Shown piece after piece: positions 14,501 through 28,402 of a stretch of 64,000 nt of DNA. Source of the stretch: Poecilobothrus nobilitatus (taxonomy: Eukaryota > Arthropoda > Insecta > Diptera > Dolichopodidae). Numbering within the stretch: the first letter of the stretch is position 1; every line of letters starts with the position of its first letter. Position numbers and translations under genes: made by a program. The stretch covers positions 37,903,398 through 37,967,397 of the forward strand of contig OX352773.1 of NCBI GenBank assembly GCA_947095535.1, given 5' to 3'. A model generated the notes under the pieces. That model was given only the letters and a program-made list of their open reading frames with translations. It was not told where the DNA came from and ran no database searches.

Positions 14501-17495
14501 TTAATTGATTTTTATTCTTGAAAATAAATTAAAGTATATTTAAAGATTAAAAAAACCAAAAAAAAAAAAAAAAAGAAATCAAGTAAAGAAGCATTCAATT
14601 CTAATCGTATTTTACTTCCTGGCTAAAAAATTAAAAAAAAAAAAAAAAAAAAACTTAAAAGAAACCGCAAATGAAAAATAACAAGTTTTTATATTTGTTA
14701 AACATTTATATCGAATAATCTAAAAATTAACGATATGTATTTTAACGAAGAATTTATTTATTTTTTTTTTTTTTTTTGATTATGTTAATTTTTCTTATTA
14801 AAATTTATTATTTTTATACGCTAATCTCTTTTAAAATAATATAAACATGGTAATAAATTAAACACCTTAATTTAATAATGCGAATTTTTAAACACAGATA
14901 TTATGTTGCATATACACAAAATGTTTGCTATTAAAAAAAAAAAAAAAAAATTTTTTTTTTTTTGGAAGAATATTTTAAATTCAAGTTAATTTTATATTTA
15001 AATAATAAAATTTCTCGCCTAATCCAGCCTAAAAGAATTCATATTGATCTGTCGGAATGATTTTCGGAAATAGTACAAAATGAGTAATTTTTTTTTTTTT
15101 TTTTTTTTTGTTGTACAAAACTTGGAATTTTTTAATAACTCTATAGTTGATTTTATAACTTCGTCTATCTAAATCTATCTTCTACAAAATTAAAGTGGTT
15201 CGGACTTAATATTTTTTACTGTTAATAAACTTTTGCAAGTGTAGAATTAATATTACCTTAATAACTACATATTTTTATAGCATTTTTATGTCAAATGTAT
15301 ATTGTTAGAAGCAGAAAAATACTTTATTTTAGCATTGTTCAGTAATATTTATGGTGATTATGCCAATATTAGATAAACTCAATTAATATTTGTCAATAAA
15401 TGTCACTATACTTTTAAAAATTTTTATTATATTTTTTAATTATTTATATAGAATACATAACATGTAAATATGTATATGTTATCATCATCTAATAATTATA
15501 TTAAATGAATATTATTCCGAAGAATATTATTATGATTATAACGCTTTTTCTTTGAAACTTTTAATACTCATTTTATTTTAAAAATATATATGGTAATTCT
15601 TTAGTTTTTTAATTGTTTTTAATTTTCACTTTTAATGGAAAAAAATAAATGTACTATTAATTTAGGGCAAAGTACGATCACCTAGTCTGGATGCCATTAC
15701 ACTAAATTTTTGACAAATAATCAAATGAGAAATTCAATTTGGTCCGAAAACACTATCCGGTGTTTTTGGATAAAAAACAAGTGTCATAATTAGATCAGCG
15801 GATAAAGTGGTCATAAACTAGTGTTAAGTGTGAAGTACGATAGGTTCGGAAACGCGCTTAATGAAACCCGCAAGAAAACTTAAATTGAAAAATCACGTGT
15901 CCCAATTGAGTTACTGTGTTTTTTTATTTTGACCGTTTTTTTTTTTTTATTGTAATATCCAAAAATATAAGATACTAAAAATAAATTTTTAATTAGGGAT
16001 CATATTACCACATGATGGGAATATTAAAATATGCACGATTTACTACAATCAAAAAAAAATAAATAATTACATTTTCTCATAATAATTTTTTCCAGATTAC
16101 AAACTAAAGTTGTGTACAGGATAACCTTATTCCAGTCTGTTTTAAAATTAAATATACAGTATTTATATAGGTATCTAAAGATACAATTCGTGATTTTCAT
16201 TATCGATCATTTTATATATACGTATATCTTAAAAAATTGAACTAATTTAATATTTTTTTTTTGCACATAATATTGAGTCTCACCATATATTATAATGATT
16301 TTATAACGAAACAAAAAAAAAAAAAACCATTTTTTCACCTTGAGTATAGTTAAATTTTTTTTTTTTTTTTTTCTACTTATTATTCCAAAAAAAATACTCG
16401 TATTTTTCTCTGATATATTTTATTTTTTTGCATAATTTTATTTTATTATAATTAACAATATTATGTAGTTATGATGTGACGTGATTTCATGCTGGGAGAA
16501 TTTTTTTCGCAAAAATTGATTTTTTTTTTTTTGATTATAAATTTGGCATATCTTTTCCGCAATATACCAAAAACAAAAAAAAACAAAAAACAAAACTTAA
16601 ATTTAAATTTTTAAATAAAAAATTGTTCTATTTGTATGTGTATATAATTAAGTGTAGTTAATTCATTGTAATTTTACAAACAAAAAAAAAAAAAACAAAA
16701 AAAACATATTTTAAAACCTTTAAAACGTAGGTGGTATTTTTTTAATAAAATTTAATTAGATAACAAAACGAAAATGCAAAAAAAACAAAATAAAAAATTA
16801 AATAAAAGATGTCACTAGGTTTCGATTTGATTTAATTTCAAATATTTTATTTATATTAGATATTTAATCGTATTAAGTATGATTTAAATTGCAATAAAAT
16901 AAAATTTTTTAACAAAATATTTACTAAATATTTTCATTTTTTTTTTTGTGTTTATTAATATATATATATATATATAATATATAGTTTAAAAATATGTACA
17001 TAGAATTAAAAAATATTTAAAAATAAATTAAAAAAAAAAAAAAATTATTTTAATTATGTGTTTTTGTTTTATCAATACGGAAATACCTTGCTTAAAGAAA
17101 ATATGGAACAAAATATATGATCTAATTAAAAAGACTGTCATATCTTTTTTTTTTTTTTTTTAAATAAATTCTTATTTATGATTTCCTTATATGTTCTTAT
17201 AAACTTAAATATTATTAAAAGATTATTTTATATTTTTACTTAAAATAATATATGATTTAATGTTAGTTATATAATTACCGCATTAATTTTGGTAATGTTT
17301 GGATATACATAAGTATATTTATAGATTTTGTTAATTCTTATTTGCATGTGAAAAAAAAATTAATCATATCATTTTAATTCCTATCTCTTAAAAGGCTCCA
17401 GCCCATATTATATGCTTTGAAATGTAAAACTAAAGAAATTAAACAGTTAATGCCTCCCACTCAAAGTTTTTCTACATGAAACAAGCAGTGCGGCA
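8552..17495. other. AT-rich non-coding stretch
   Basis: No gene recognised. Long homopolymers at 14173-14193 (A), 14633-14653 (A) and 15088-15109 (T); (CAA)n at about 11064-11083; (TTTA)n at 14253-14271. A patch of higher GC at 15660-15930 has AAGTACGAT twice but no readable ends or frame; possibly an old repeat. Confidence 0.6.
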
Positions 17496-17699
17496 ATGAT
17501 TGTTTACCCCTACTCTGTAAAACTGTCAAGATGGGGTAACGGTTATGGAAATTCGTTTATCATGCGCATGTCGCGTTTTTGCAACCACATGCCATCACAT
17601 ATGTTCCTCAAAATTAATAACTCATATGTGCACAATTTAGTAAAGTTTAAGAAGAATTTAACATTTTTGTTCCTTCAAATTTTTATACCCATTTTCTAA
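17496..17699 (+). pseudogene. Non-LTR retrotransposon C-terminal fragment (family E), + copy
   Basis: The open frame reads GYGNSFIMRMSRFCNHMPSHM, then FKKNLTFLFLQIF. This fits the pattern NSF..R..R..N.LP...F......FK.N...F..Q found at the C-terminus of many LINE ORF2 proteins, and it aligns with the inverted copy at 17762-18013. No RT domain is present nearby. The class is inferred from the pattern and from having three copies. Confidence 0.5.
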
Positions 17700-17761
17700 A
17701 TCACTTTTTCCCAAGAATCCCTACTACATTCCTATTCCGTAAACCAAATTGTACATTTGTA

Positions 17762-18013
17762 TCAAAGTTCCCAACCTAAAATTTGGTTTGGATCTTTAGT
17801 ACTATTGTTGTTTTTTACAAGGGAAAATTCTGCTATGGAGTAAAAAAAAGGTTTAAGGTTTGCAGGAATCTGATGAACAAATGTGTTAAAGTTCTCCTTA
17901 AACATATGTAAATTGAAAATATAATCACAAACAACTTTGTGGAACACATGATGTGGAAGATGGTTGAACATTTCCGATATTCGAGCCACAAACGAATTTC
18001 CATATGCTGATTA
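17762..18013 (-). pseudogene. Non-LTR retrotransposon C-terminal fragment (family E), inverted copy
   Basis: The minus-strand frame reads SAYGNSFVARISEMFNHLPH, then HVFHKVVCDYIFNLHMFKEN, then FFYSIAEFSLVKNNNSTKDP and LGWEL before a stop, with no internal stop over about 84 codons. It is the best-preserved of three copies (the others at 17496-17699 and 52871-53155). Together with the + copy it makes an imperfect inverted repeat around 17.7-17.8 kb. Confidence 0.55.
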
Positions 18014-21000
18014 AACATCTATTTTAAATCATTATGAGTTCCCGAATGATATTTTTTTTAGAAAGCAAAGCTGAACATTTGTAAAAGATGAATCTTTAGG
18101 TCTTTTTTAAAAAGTATGGAAAAGGACATAATAGACAATTTAAAGAATATATTAGAAATATATACGTTAATAGCTTTTAACAAATTGAACAAAAATAAAA
18201 TAATTAAATTATAATATATTGTAATAAATAAAGATTACAATGCTTTGAACAAGATCAACAACATTTTAATATCAATCAATTTTAATCAAATTTATGTATT
18301 ATTCAAACTAAATGTACAACGAAATGATCCTCTACAGATCCTAATATACATAGTAGACATTTTTAAAATATCCATCAACAAATCAATTTTTTTTTTAACC
18401 ACCAAATATAAATACAATTTTTATTGCTTTCAATCTAATCCATCATTTCAACTAATAATTTTTTAAAAATAAAAAAATAAATAGAAAATTTCACTTTCTT
18501 TTACCTTTCACCCAAAATAAAATCAAATCAACTAACATATTATATACAATATTTCTTTTGTTTTTCTTTTTTTTTTTTAATTAGTATCAAATTCAGTACA
18601 TTTTATAACCACAAATTTTATTACCACAACCTTTAATTTTAAAAATATCCATAGAAAAATTAAATAAAATTTTCAAAAATTTTGGAGGGAAAAAAAAATG
18701 TCAAATTAAATCTTAAGGTGGTAACGATGTAACCAATATAACAGTAACATTCCATTAACATTATAATGAAATACAGTAGCTCCAATTTTAATGTTAAAAG
18801 AAAAAAACAAACAAAAAAAAAAAGATTGAAATTAATTCCGCTGATCTAATTTAAATGATCCGCTAAAATGTTTTGGAAATTTATTTTAGATTCAAAGCGG
18901 AAATAAACCGTTTTTTTTTTTTTTTTTTTGTTTCATTTCTATATTGTTGTCTCTTATTAATTTCTATTATAAAAAAAAATATATAATAAATATTACAAAA
19001 TGATTTATTTAATACATATTTATCAGCCCACGCTTTTTTGTTTTAAATTAATGTTTTTATAAATATGAATTATGATTTTAAATGTACATTTATAATATCT
19101 TAAGTCATTTCTGTCTTCGATTTCTTCATTCTCAATTTTCTTTTTTATCTAATTGTATATTTTTTTGATATTAAACATTGTCAAACTACTCATGACAAAA
19201 TATATTATGGAAAGAAATAAGAATTTGAATTCAACTCTTTGCTTAGCACATTAGTTAAAATTTAATTTAATAGATAACAAGGGCCTAGTAATTTTTTTTC
19301 TTAACTAAGGAGCTAAAAAATAAAAAAAATTTAGTTAAAATTTGATTAATAGAACTACTTGAAATTAATTCAGTTGACAATCCAATATTTTCCAGCAATA
19401 TACAATTAATTCACTTTATACACACACATCAACTATTGACATTTTAATTGGCATAAAAATATTTTACATAATGTCTGCGAATACATAAACGTTTGCGAAT
19501 AACGTTTCTTTGAAATATATTTCAAAATGGTGGCCTTATCTGCGACTAGTGGGTAAGAGTGTATTAAATACGCTGTAAACACCGAGGGAGTATATGGGCT
19601 CGAATCCTGCACACGTCGTAAGAGTTATTCCCCTTTACAACTATTACAGCCACGCCTGAAAATAAAAGACTGTGTAATTTGTGGCAGAGAAATGCTCTAA
19701 AAAAAAAAATGCATTTCTCAAATCAAGTGTATGGAGTCAATAAGGCATTAAGCAAAATCACAAATTTTTACAGTTTAAAATATAAAGCGATTTAAAGCAA
19801 AATTTAAAAAATGAAAGAGATTTACGAGATTTCTTATAAGAATATTGATAAAAAAATCTCTCAGCAAATTGTGACAAGTTCAAAGATTCACTTAATTAAG
19901 ATTTAAAGTATTTTTATATTCGAAGTATGACACAATTTCTCATAATTTGCGGAATAATTTTTCTATTACTTATATAAAAATTTTCCAAAAGTTCAAATAT
20001 TCAACTAAAAATAAAATAAAAAAATCAATATTTTAAAGATATATACATATATGTATATAAATTCCCAAAACACGTACGTACACATTAGTTATTTAATATT
20101 ATATATGACGATCTGCTATTATATACATTGTGACTAAAAGTAATATTAGATGATTTTTTTTTTCGTTTTTTTTTTTAAACCTGCTAATTTAAGTGTCATG
20201 TCTTTATAATTTCAAGAAACAAGGTTTAATATTTATTTATTTTTTTCCGTTTTATTTTCGGAAGTGAAAAGCTAACATTTTTTTTTTTTTTTTATAGTAT
20301 TCATAGTTCTTCGTTCCACTACCACCCCATTAATATTATTTTAAAAATCATTTTATTTCGGTTGGAAAATCTGTATCATTATCTTGATCATATAAGTTAG
20401 ATAATGTTAAAAAAAAAAAGAAAACAAAAAAAAAACAAAGAGGGAGCTCTTGTTAAAGGTAAACTCGTTAAAAAATTATTAGATATACTTTATTGATATA
20501 CATATGTTGTTATTGTTATTATTGTTTTTGTATCTTTTAAATTAACGAAAAATTGAATATAAAGGCAGGATGAATCATTTAAAAATCATTAAAAATGTTA
20601 AATTGTTAATAAAATTTAATTTTTTTTCGTTTTTTGAAACTTTTCACAAAACATTGAAAATTTATCATAACTTATATTATTTATAATTAAGTTTTAAAAG
20701 TTTTAAGGGATTGGGAATTAAAAAAAAAAAAAAACTTTATTTTGGATATGGAAGAAAAGTTTTGTGGTGAAATTTTTAAAATTTTTTTTTTTTATATTAT
20801 TAAAAAAAAAAATAATTTTTCAGATTAAGTTTTCGAGACCTGACAAATATGATTAATTGCTTCCTTATTGGCTTTGATGAAAAAAAAAAAAACATAAAAC
20901 AAAATTAAATGCGATAAGAGATTTTTTTTTTTAGATTTATCAATGGCTAAATTTTAATTATTTCAGAAATATATATCAAAGAAATTCCCGAAAAATATTG

Positions 21001-23857
21001 TTTATATTGTTATAAAAAAAAAACAAAAAAAAAAAGGTTTTTAACCTTAATTTTTTCGGCATAATAAAAAATTTCTTTCTTAATACATATTATATATACT
21101 TATATTCCTGCTCTTAAATATACATATATACTTATATCTTTTTCTATAATAGCTTTAACGATTTCCCAGTTTTAATTGGCAGAGTTTCTAAAATAAATTT
21201 TAGCTATATTGCTTTTATATAGCAATTCTACTATATATTGTTAATCTTTTATTTTTTTTCTTTTATGAAAGTGATATACTGGATTTTATTATATTGAATA
21301 TTAATTGCTTTTTATTTTTTTGTTGAATTGTTAACAATGATCTATAATAATTTTAATCTATAAATCATCAGACCAATTATTTAAATCTCTTGTTATCTTT
21401 TATTTTATTTCAAAAATTGGTGGTCAATATCCTATTGTATAATTTTTAACATATAATAAAATTACATTTATAATAATATTACAAATTAATATATAGTCTA
21501 TAATTAAATTCTATTATATTGGAAATAAAAATAATTAATTATCGAAAATACAATCTGTTCCTTAAAATTGTACTTTTATACTTCATTACTAAATTTATTG
21601 AAGAGTTTTATTAGAATCAATTGAAATAAAAAGTTCCATAATAATTAAGAATAAATTAAAAATTATCGTACTATTCAATTATTCATTCTCTATTTAATAA
21701 AATTTTGCAGACACATTAATAAATAAACTGTGACACCTCAAAAGAAGTAAATCCAAAAAAATTTTTAAATCTGCATAGGTATATCTATCTTTTTTTCATA
21801 CAATTAATTTATTGTCAAAAATAATGAATTACGAGTTACAAATTTTTGTACCCTGTATACATAAATTGACCTTTAATTTATTTAGAGGCTTTTCGAATAT
21901 ATTTTAAAATTGTCCATGAGCCTAATTTCATATTAATGACTTTCTTTCTATACCCAATTTAATTTAAAGTATTTTTGAATAAAATGTTCATTATTTTTTT
22001 GCGTTTAAATTCATTTAACATTTTAGTTACACTTTTAATATTAATAAACAATCAAGTCGTTATACTTTAATATTATAATTTTCGTTTTAATTTAATAGGT
22101 CATACAAAACACCGTAGTTAATAAACCACAAAAAAAAAAAAAAAAAAAGTAAAGTCAACCTAAATCAAAAAAAAAAAAAATTAAATCTTCATATGGATTT
22201 TAGGAATTATTTGATAAAAATATTTCCTTGAAATTTCAATCTGATACATTTTTTTTTTTTTTTCATATTTTTATATCAATAAAAAAAATTTTATTTATTG
22301 ACAATGACCTGAAAATTGCCAAAAAATGTTAAATTCTGTACTAATATAACTAGTAATATTACTTCAAACAAATCAAAAAAAAAACAAAAAAAAACAAGAA
22401 TCAAAAATATACCAAAAAAAAACTAACGTGGTATTATGATAATCTTGTATTTATGAGAACATTTTCATCCAAACAGAAAAAAAAAAAAAAAATTACAAAA
22501 AAATAACATGAAATAAAAAAATATAAATATTAAAATTCTAGCTAGAGTAGCTTAGTTAGTATAATAAAAATTTATAAAAATATTTATTTAAAATATAAAA
22601 AATATATAAGTAGGTAATAGGTATGTATATTATTATATACTAGTTAAACAAGTTTTAAATATTTTAATTAAAAAAAAAAAAAACAACAAAAACCAATAAA
22701 AAAAAAAATTTAATTATAGAAAAGATTTCGTCACAGTTCTTAATAAATCAGATTTAAAAGACTTTTTTCATATCTATATATATACATATGTATGTATATA
22801 TCTATATGTGAATACGCACAAATAATTAAAGATTCTGGTTTGATTTACATAATGTAACATTGGAATTCTAAAAAAAAATAAAAAAACAATTTTAAAACAA
22901 ATGTTTATTTTTTCTTAACTAAATCTAATCATTTTTATGACATACACAAGTCAAACTTTTATTATAAAATTTTATTTTCGAAATTTTTTATTCTTTATAT
23001 ACTAAACACTATATACTAAAACAAAACTAACTTTTTATAAAATAATTTGTATCTTTAATTTAAAATAAAAGAAATTACAAGCAAAAAGTTCTGACAAAAT
23101 ACAACCACTATATATACAATACATAATAAGGTACGACCATATATACATAAAGGAAAGAACGACCATAGAGGACAGACAGGTAATTTATATAAACTTTTAA
23201 CCATTAAACTATATTAAAATAAATTCAATTAAATCCATTACCTTTTGAATTCAGATTAAATCTGTATTTGTATAAATATTGAATCAACTTCTTAACTTCA
23301 GGCAACTCTAATCGATTTAAAGTTAGTACATGTTATTATAAATATTAATTTATTAATTTTTTCTTTTTTTTTTGTAAGTTAGCCATTTCATTTTGAAAAT
23401 TTATTTCAAAATCTGTATATATATTTTACCGCACCTTGAAGTGGTGTAAAAATAAACAAATTAAATTTAATAGAATAAAATTGAAATAAATAAAAGAAAC
23501 ATAAATTTCAACACTTATTCAAGTATTTATGATTACATATGTAAATGCAAATTTAAGATTTTTTTTTTTTTTTTGTTTTCCACCTACACTCAATAAAATG
23601 TCAAATTGAAAAAATTGCAAAAAAAAAAATATATGTAAGTTTTAAAAAAATTTGCAATGATGACAATTTTTTTACATTATTTTATTATTATTTAATAATA
23701 ATTTATTCATTAATTTACTTCAATTATTTTATTTATTATTTACTTCTTATTTTAATTTATGTTTTGTATTAGGAACTATTTAAAATATTTATTTTATATT
23801 TGATCTGAATTTGATTCGATTCGAATCTGATTCGATTTTATATGAAAAACAAGTAAA
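18014..23857. other. AT-rich non-coding stretch around a SINE
   Basis: Apart from the SINE at 19.5 kb, only homopolymers, short TA runs (20038-20062, 22775-22806) and AT-rich sequence; no exon-like patch seen. Confidence 0.6.
19528..19709 (+). mobile_element. tRNA-derived SINE (family B), copy with B box
   Basis: An A-box-like region (GACTAGTGGGTAAGAGTG) is followed about 35 nt later by GGGCTCGAATCC (B box), then a body with CACGTCGTAAGAG and CCACGCCTGAAA and a terminal A run (19699-19709). The same order recurs at 37134-37315. No clean target duplication was found at this copy. Confidence 0.7.
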
Positions 23858-24640
23858 AATAACAGTAAGTCGATGCAACCGACTTATTTATACCCTACAC
23901 CTAAAACATTCAAATTAAATTAAAAATCCATAAGTTATTTTAGTTAGGTATTTAATACAAGCTAAAAAAAATAAATGCTGTTACAACCTTTGTACAAAAT
24001 TTCAGGTTTCTATCTTTATTAAATTCGAAAATATGATTGTTAGGTTTTGGGAAGTGTGTGAAGGCACGCGGACCACCACCCCAATTCATCTCAAATTTTA
24101 GAGACATCAACAGGGTAGAACATTCTTATATCAAATTTCAAGTTTATATATTTATTAATTTCGAAGATATGCTTGTTTGGTCTTAGGAGTTGTGTGGCAG
24201 ATACCCTAACAACCATTCTAATTCATCTTAAATTTTGGACAAATCAGGGATTCAGGAAACAACACCCTTGTACCAAATTTGAAGTTTCTGTCTTTATTAA
24301 TTTCGAAGATATGCTTGTTCGGTTTTGGGAGTTGTATGGGAGGTACCCGAACGACCACTCCAATTCCTCTCAAATTTTAGACAAATCAGGGATTTAGGAA
24401 ACAGCACCCTCGTATTAAATTTGAAGTTCCTATCTTTATTAATTTCGAAGATATACATGTTCTGTTTTGGGAGTTGTATGGGAGGTACGGACGGACGGAC
24501 ATCGCTAAATCGATTCCGGCGGTGATCCTGATTCAGAATATATATACATGTCTATACCTAACTCGCTTCCTTTTGGTGGTTACAAACACCATACCAAAGT
24601 TAATATACCCTATACTTAATGTGTAGGGTATAATAAATAC
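23858..24640 (+). mobile_element. Helitron-like / mini-me-type non-autonomous element with central tandem repeats
   Basis: The left end carries a small stem-loop (AAGTCG / CGACTT, 7-nt loop, 23867-23885) and then TTATACCCTACAC. The right end carries the inverse, GTGTAGGGTATAATAA (24620-24636), so there are subterminal inverted repeats. About 3.5 tandem units sit in the middle, followed by a (GGAC)n microsatellite and a block reading CGATTCCGGCGGTGATCCTG that closely resembles the conserved tail of dipteran mini-me/DINE-type repeats. No protein is encoded. The class is inferred from recalled fly repeats, not from a search. Confidence 0.65.
23999..24486 (+). repeat. Tandem repeat, about 136-142 bp period, 3.5 units
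   Basis: Units start at about 24000, 24137, 24279 and 24421; each begins with a version of TTTGAAGTTTCTATCTTTAT followed by AATTTCGAAGATATGCTTGT. Units 3 and 4 are the most alike, unit 1 the most diverged, and unit 4 is cut by the GGAC microsatellite. They are the central repeats of the Helitron-like element. Short open frames across them repeat in step with the units and are not genes. Confidence 0.85.
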
Positions 24641-25189
24641 AGTAGATACATAAATGTATGTACATAAATGTTAATATTTTATCAAATAGCTAAATGAGGA
24701 AAACTTTTTTTATTTTTTTTTTTTAGAATAAGTTTGGCTAAAACAATTTAATTTTTAAATTATCCACTTAAACCACCAAACAATAGTGAAAAGTTCATAT
24801 ACAGTCTTTTAAAATCAGAAACAGATTAAATCATACCGTCCTATTAAATATTATTAAATTAACATTAAAATAAAAATTTACGATAACGGTAGATACCCGT
24901 ACTAAATTGGGATCTGTTACTTTATAAACTTGGTGTAGAGTAGAGTTTAAAATGTATTCATGAACAGATAAACTTTTTGAAAATTTTTTAAAAATTTATT
25001 CGATAAACGCAATAAAATGTTGACAAATTATGATAAAATGTTGATAAATTAATCAAATCACAGTAATATAATATTTGCGCTATTGCTAAACAGACCTGAC
25101 CTCCATTAGATCTTAATGATTAACTATATGACTCTTATCACTAAATCATTGCAACATTGAGAACGGTAAAAAATATTCCGGTTCGCAAA
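24641..25189. other. AT-rich spacer before the LINE fragment
   Basis: No feature supported. The last 100 bases rise in GC and may be decayed LINE sequence continuous with 25190-25451. Confidence 0.4.
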
Positions 25190-25451
25190 CATGCCAGAAA
25201 ACTAGGACTTTCCTAATATAGCTTTTGCCGAAGCTGCAAAGATGAAAAGCAAGAGAAATCAATTCTTCGTCTATTGTGTGAATGCCCAACTCAATCTCTA
25301 AAAGGAACTAAAGTTTCTGGGAAAATTCTTCTTAAATATTGTTTTTGATGTGTCGGTGGAGGACTTAATCAAGTTACAGCTCTTTGCAAGAAGATTCCAA
25401 AGGTTTTTATTTAGAGAAAAGAGTAATATAACGGGTCTAAACAGGCCGTTA
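25190..25451 (+). pseudogene. Jockey-like non-LTR retrotransposon, C-terminal end fragment
   Basis: Reads HARKLGLS, a stop, then YSFCRSCKDEKQEKSILRLL and CECPTQSLKGT, then after a frame shift VSVEDLIKLQLFARRFQRF. This is the H-x-x-LGL...FCR.C...E...HLLCECP...L...ARR pattern at the 3' end of the RNase H region and tail of Jockey/I-group LINE ORF2. Upstream RT and RNase H are not readable. One stop and one frameshift: dead. Confidence 0.65.
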
Positions 25452-28402
25452 GTATGCATTTGAAGTCCCTGTCTATACCTACCTACAGTAGATTAAAGAA
25501 TTTTAAAAAATACTTAAAAATTATGATTTAAAATAGAAATCAATAGGAAGAGAATTATGAAAAAGTATTTCGAAAGGCTTGGTGAAATATACAGAAAAAG
25601 TGAAGTGAAATAGAAAAATAATAATTATACTCTAATGGAATTTCACCGGAATTAAATTTTATATTCCAATTTTAAGTTATTTGAAAAACAATCTCTAACT
25701 TATTATTTACAGATGTAATTTATTTATCATTTTCTTATACTCAAAGCGTTCCCTTTGTTCAAATTTCCTTTTGTTCACTTTTTTTCAAACTGATAATTAG
25801 AAATTTTTCTATATTTAGCCTTCTCTTTTAATCCATGAAGACATGTAGAAAAGGGATTAAAAAATTTATTTTAAAAAAAGGATAAAAAAAAACATTGATG
25901 TTTAACCACTATCTAAGCATTTACTACATTTTTTATAAAACACAAAGAATATTCAAAAAAAAAAAACTTAAAAACAAAATAAAACAAAAAAACTTACCTT
26001 TAGATAAACCAAAAAAATGAATGAATTAATCCAAAAATTTTTCTTTTTTAATTGCTATTAATCTGAATTTAATTTATTTTTTTTATCTCTATTCAAAATA
26101 AAAAAAAAAAAAGAAGAAGGAAAATGATGTATAAAAACTGATTGTTCAATAATTTAATAATAAAATTTATTAGATATTAATAAAAAAAAATTATACACCT
26201 CATTTAGAAAAAATATAATTTTGGTATATTTATATATTTAAGAAATTGAGAAATATTCAAGGAAATTTATTGATGTAATTTAAAATGTTATTATTTAACA
26301 CTTTTTTTTTTTTTTTTTAATATTTTACTAAAAACATTAAATTCTTCAATAAAAAAAAAAAAAATCTATTTAATATTAATAATATACTTAATAATATACT
26401 TATATTAAAATATATTATATTATTTTTTTAAATTTCCTTAAAAATGCACTTAATTTCAATTTGATTTTAAATTTTTTTTATTAAATTTTTACTTTTAAAT
26501 TTTTCTCTTTTATTTTATTTCTTTGCTAAATAGGTGTATAACACTTTTTTTTTTTTATAATAATTAATTTTCCACATTAAAAATTATTCATAATTTATTT
26601 TCTTTCTCTCTCTTTCTTTCTATATTAATTTAATTTATATATTCTTTTATATCTTTGTATTTTTGTTAAAATTTATGTAATAATATTTTTTTTTTTTTTG
26701 TAATTTTTATATTTTTTTTTTTTTAATTTCTTTTTACTTTTCTAATTAACACTTTGCTAAAAATTTAACATGCAAACTTTATTTTTTTTTTTTTTTATTA
26801 ATTAAATTACAATAAAATATAATATTGTGTATATATCTACATATATAGGTATATATATTTATTATATTTTCTATTAATAAATTTCGTTTTAATTTTTATA
26901 TGTATATTTAATACCTGTTGAAGTCTTTCAGTTCAGTATAAATTCTGTAAAGAAATTTGAAAAAAAAAAAAAAAATAAAAATTAATTGAAAAATTAAATA
27001 AAATTTTAAAAAGAAAATTTAATTTTGTATATTTTTATTATATTAGGTTCGTAAGGTGCTTAAATCATTTTCAATATTATAAAGAGCTCTAGAAAGGATT
27101 TTCTCTATAGTTTTTCTCGGTTTTGAGGAAGTTTTCGATTTAAAGTTTACTTTTTTATCATATAATATAAAAAATTAAAGATTACACCCAACAGATGTGT
27201 TATTAAAAAAAAAAAAAACAAGTCAAAATTAATGATTTGACTTAATCTCTCACATCAGACACATAACGTTTACAGTTTTACAGTGTCAGAGCATCCGTTT
27301 TATAATTTCGAAGCCCAGAATAATCAAGGAAAAATTTCTGGTAGTTCATATTTTTCTATAAAGAATATCTATAGATATTATCAATAACCCATTATAATTT
27401 TTTTATTTTAAATTGAAACAATAAAATTTCATTTCATTGAAATTCCATTAGAATATATAATTATTTTTCTATATCATTTAAAATTATTCTATTTATATAA
27501 TCATAAAATGCATATTTATTATTTATTTACTATAATCACTGTTGCATAAAATATGTGTTTTTATTTAATATATATATATATATAAACATATATTATTTTA
27601 TTTACTTTTACAAATTGCGTTCATTAACGTAAACTTTACACATTTTATATTTTTTAAATGAATATAAATATTATTTGAATAGTAATTATTAAAAGCAACA
27701 AAACTAAAACAAAAACAAAACAAAAAAAATCACTTTCTCTTGTTTGCAACATATGTTGGTTTGGAATAAAGCAGTATATTAAATGTATACAAACAATATA
27801 GGTACACATTAAGTATGTATATTGTATTAAGTATATGTATATGTATACATTGAGTATGTATAAAAAGGTAACTAAATTTAACAATTTTTACACAATTCAT
27901 GTAAAGATAAAAAACAAAAAAAAAAAATTACTGATTAAAAGAAAAATAGGTTTACTATAATTTGTTTTTTAAACAAAATCTTTAAAAAAAAAAGTTTAAA
28001 CAGTATTTTGTTAATTTATCAGTTCAAGTCCTATTAAAATTTTTCAATAAGAAAAAGTTAAAATAACTAATTCAGTATATAATGTTGCTGAAACATCCAT
28101 TGTTTAAAACCATGTTGCAAATATTTGTGAATGTTTTCCAACTATTTTGAATTTTGACAGTTGAAGAATTTGATTGGAAAAATATCATTTTCAAAGACAG
28201 AAAATTTTTAAAAGGAAAAGAATTGCAGAAAAGAATTTATACATTATTGATACAAAGTAGTTTGTTTCTATTTTTACAAGTTTTCCGGAACTGTAGAAAG
28301 TTAAAAGTACATCATACTAAAATAAAATGATGTATGTGCAAAGATTTTAGAAGTGTACCAACATTATTTCAATATGGTTTTAAAACATGTCAAAAAACGT
28401 TA
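25452..28402. other. AT-rich non-coding stretch
   Basis: Homopolymers, a C/T tract at 26601-26622 and TA runs at 27570-27584; nothing coding recognised. Confidence 0.6.

Noticed and set aside
19528..19620. Functional tRNA gene
   Set aside because: A and B boxes are present, but the sequence does not close into a cloverleaf and continues into a SINE body with an A run.
24173..24525. Two overlapping frames of 66-74 codons
   Set aside because: Openings repeated in step with the 142-bp tandem units of a non-coding element.
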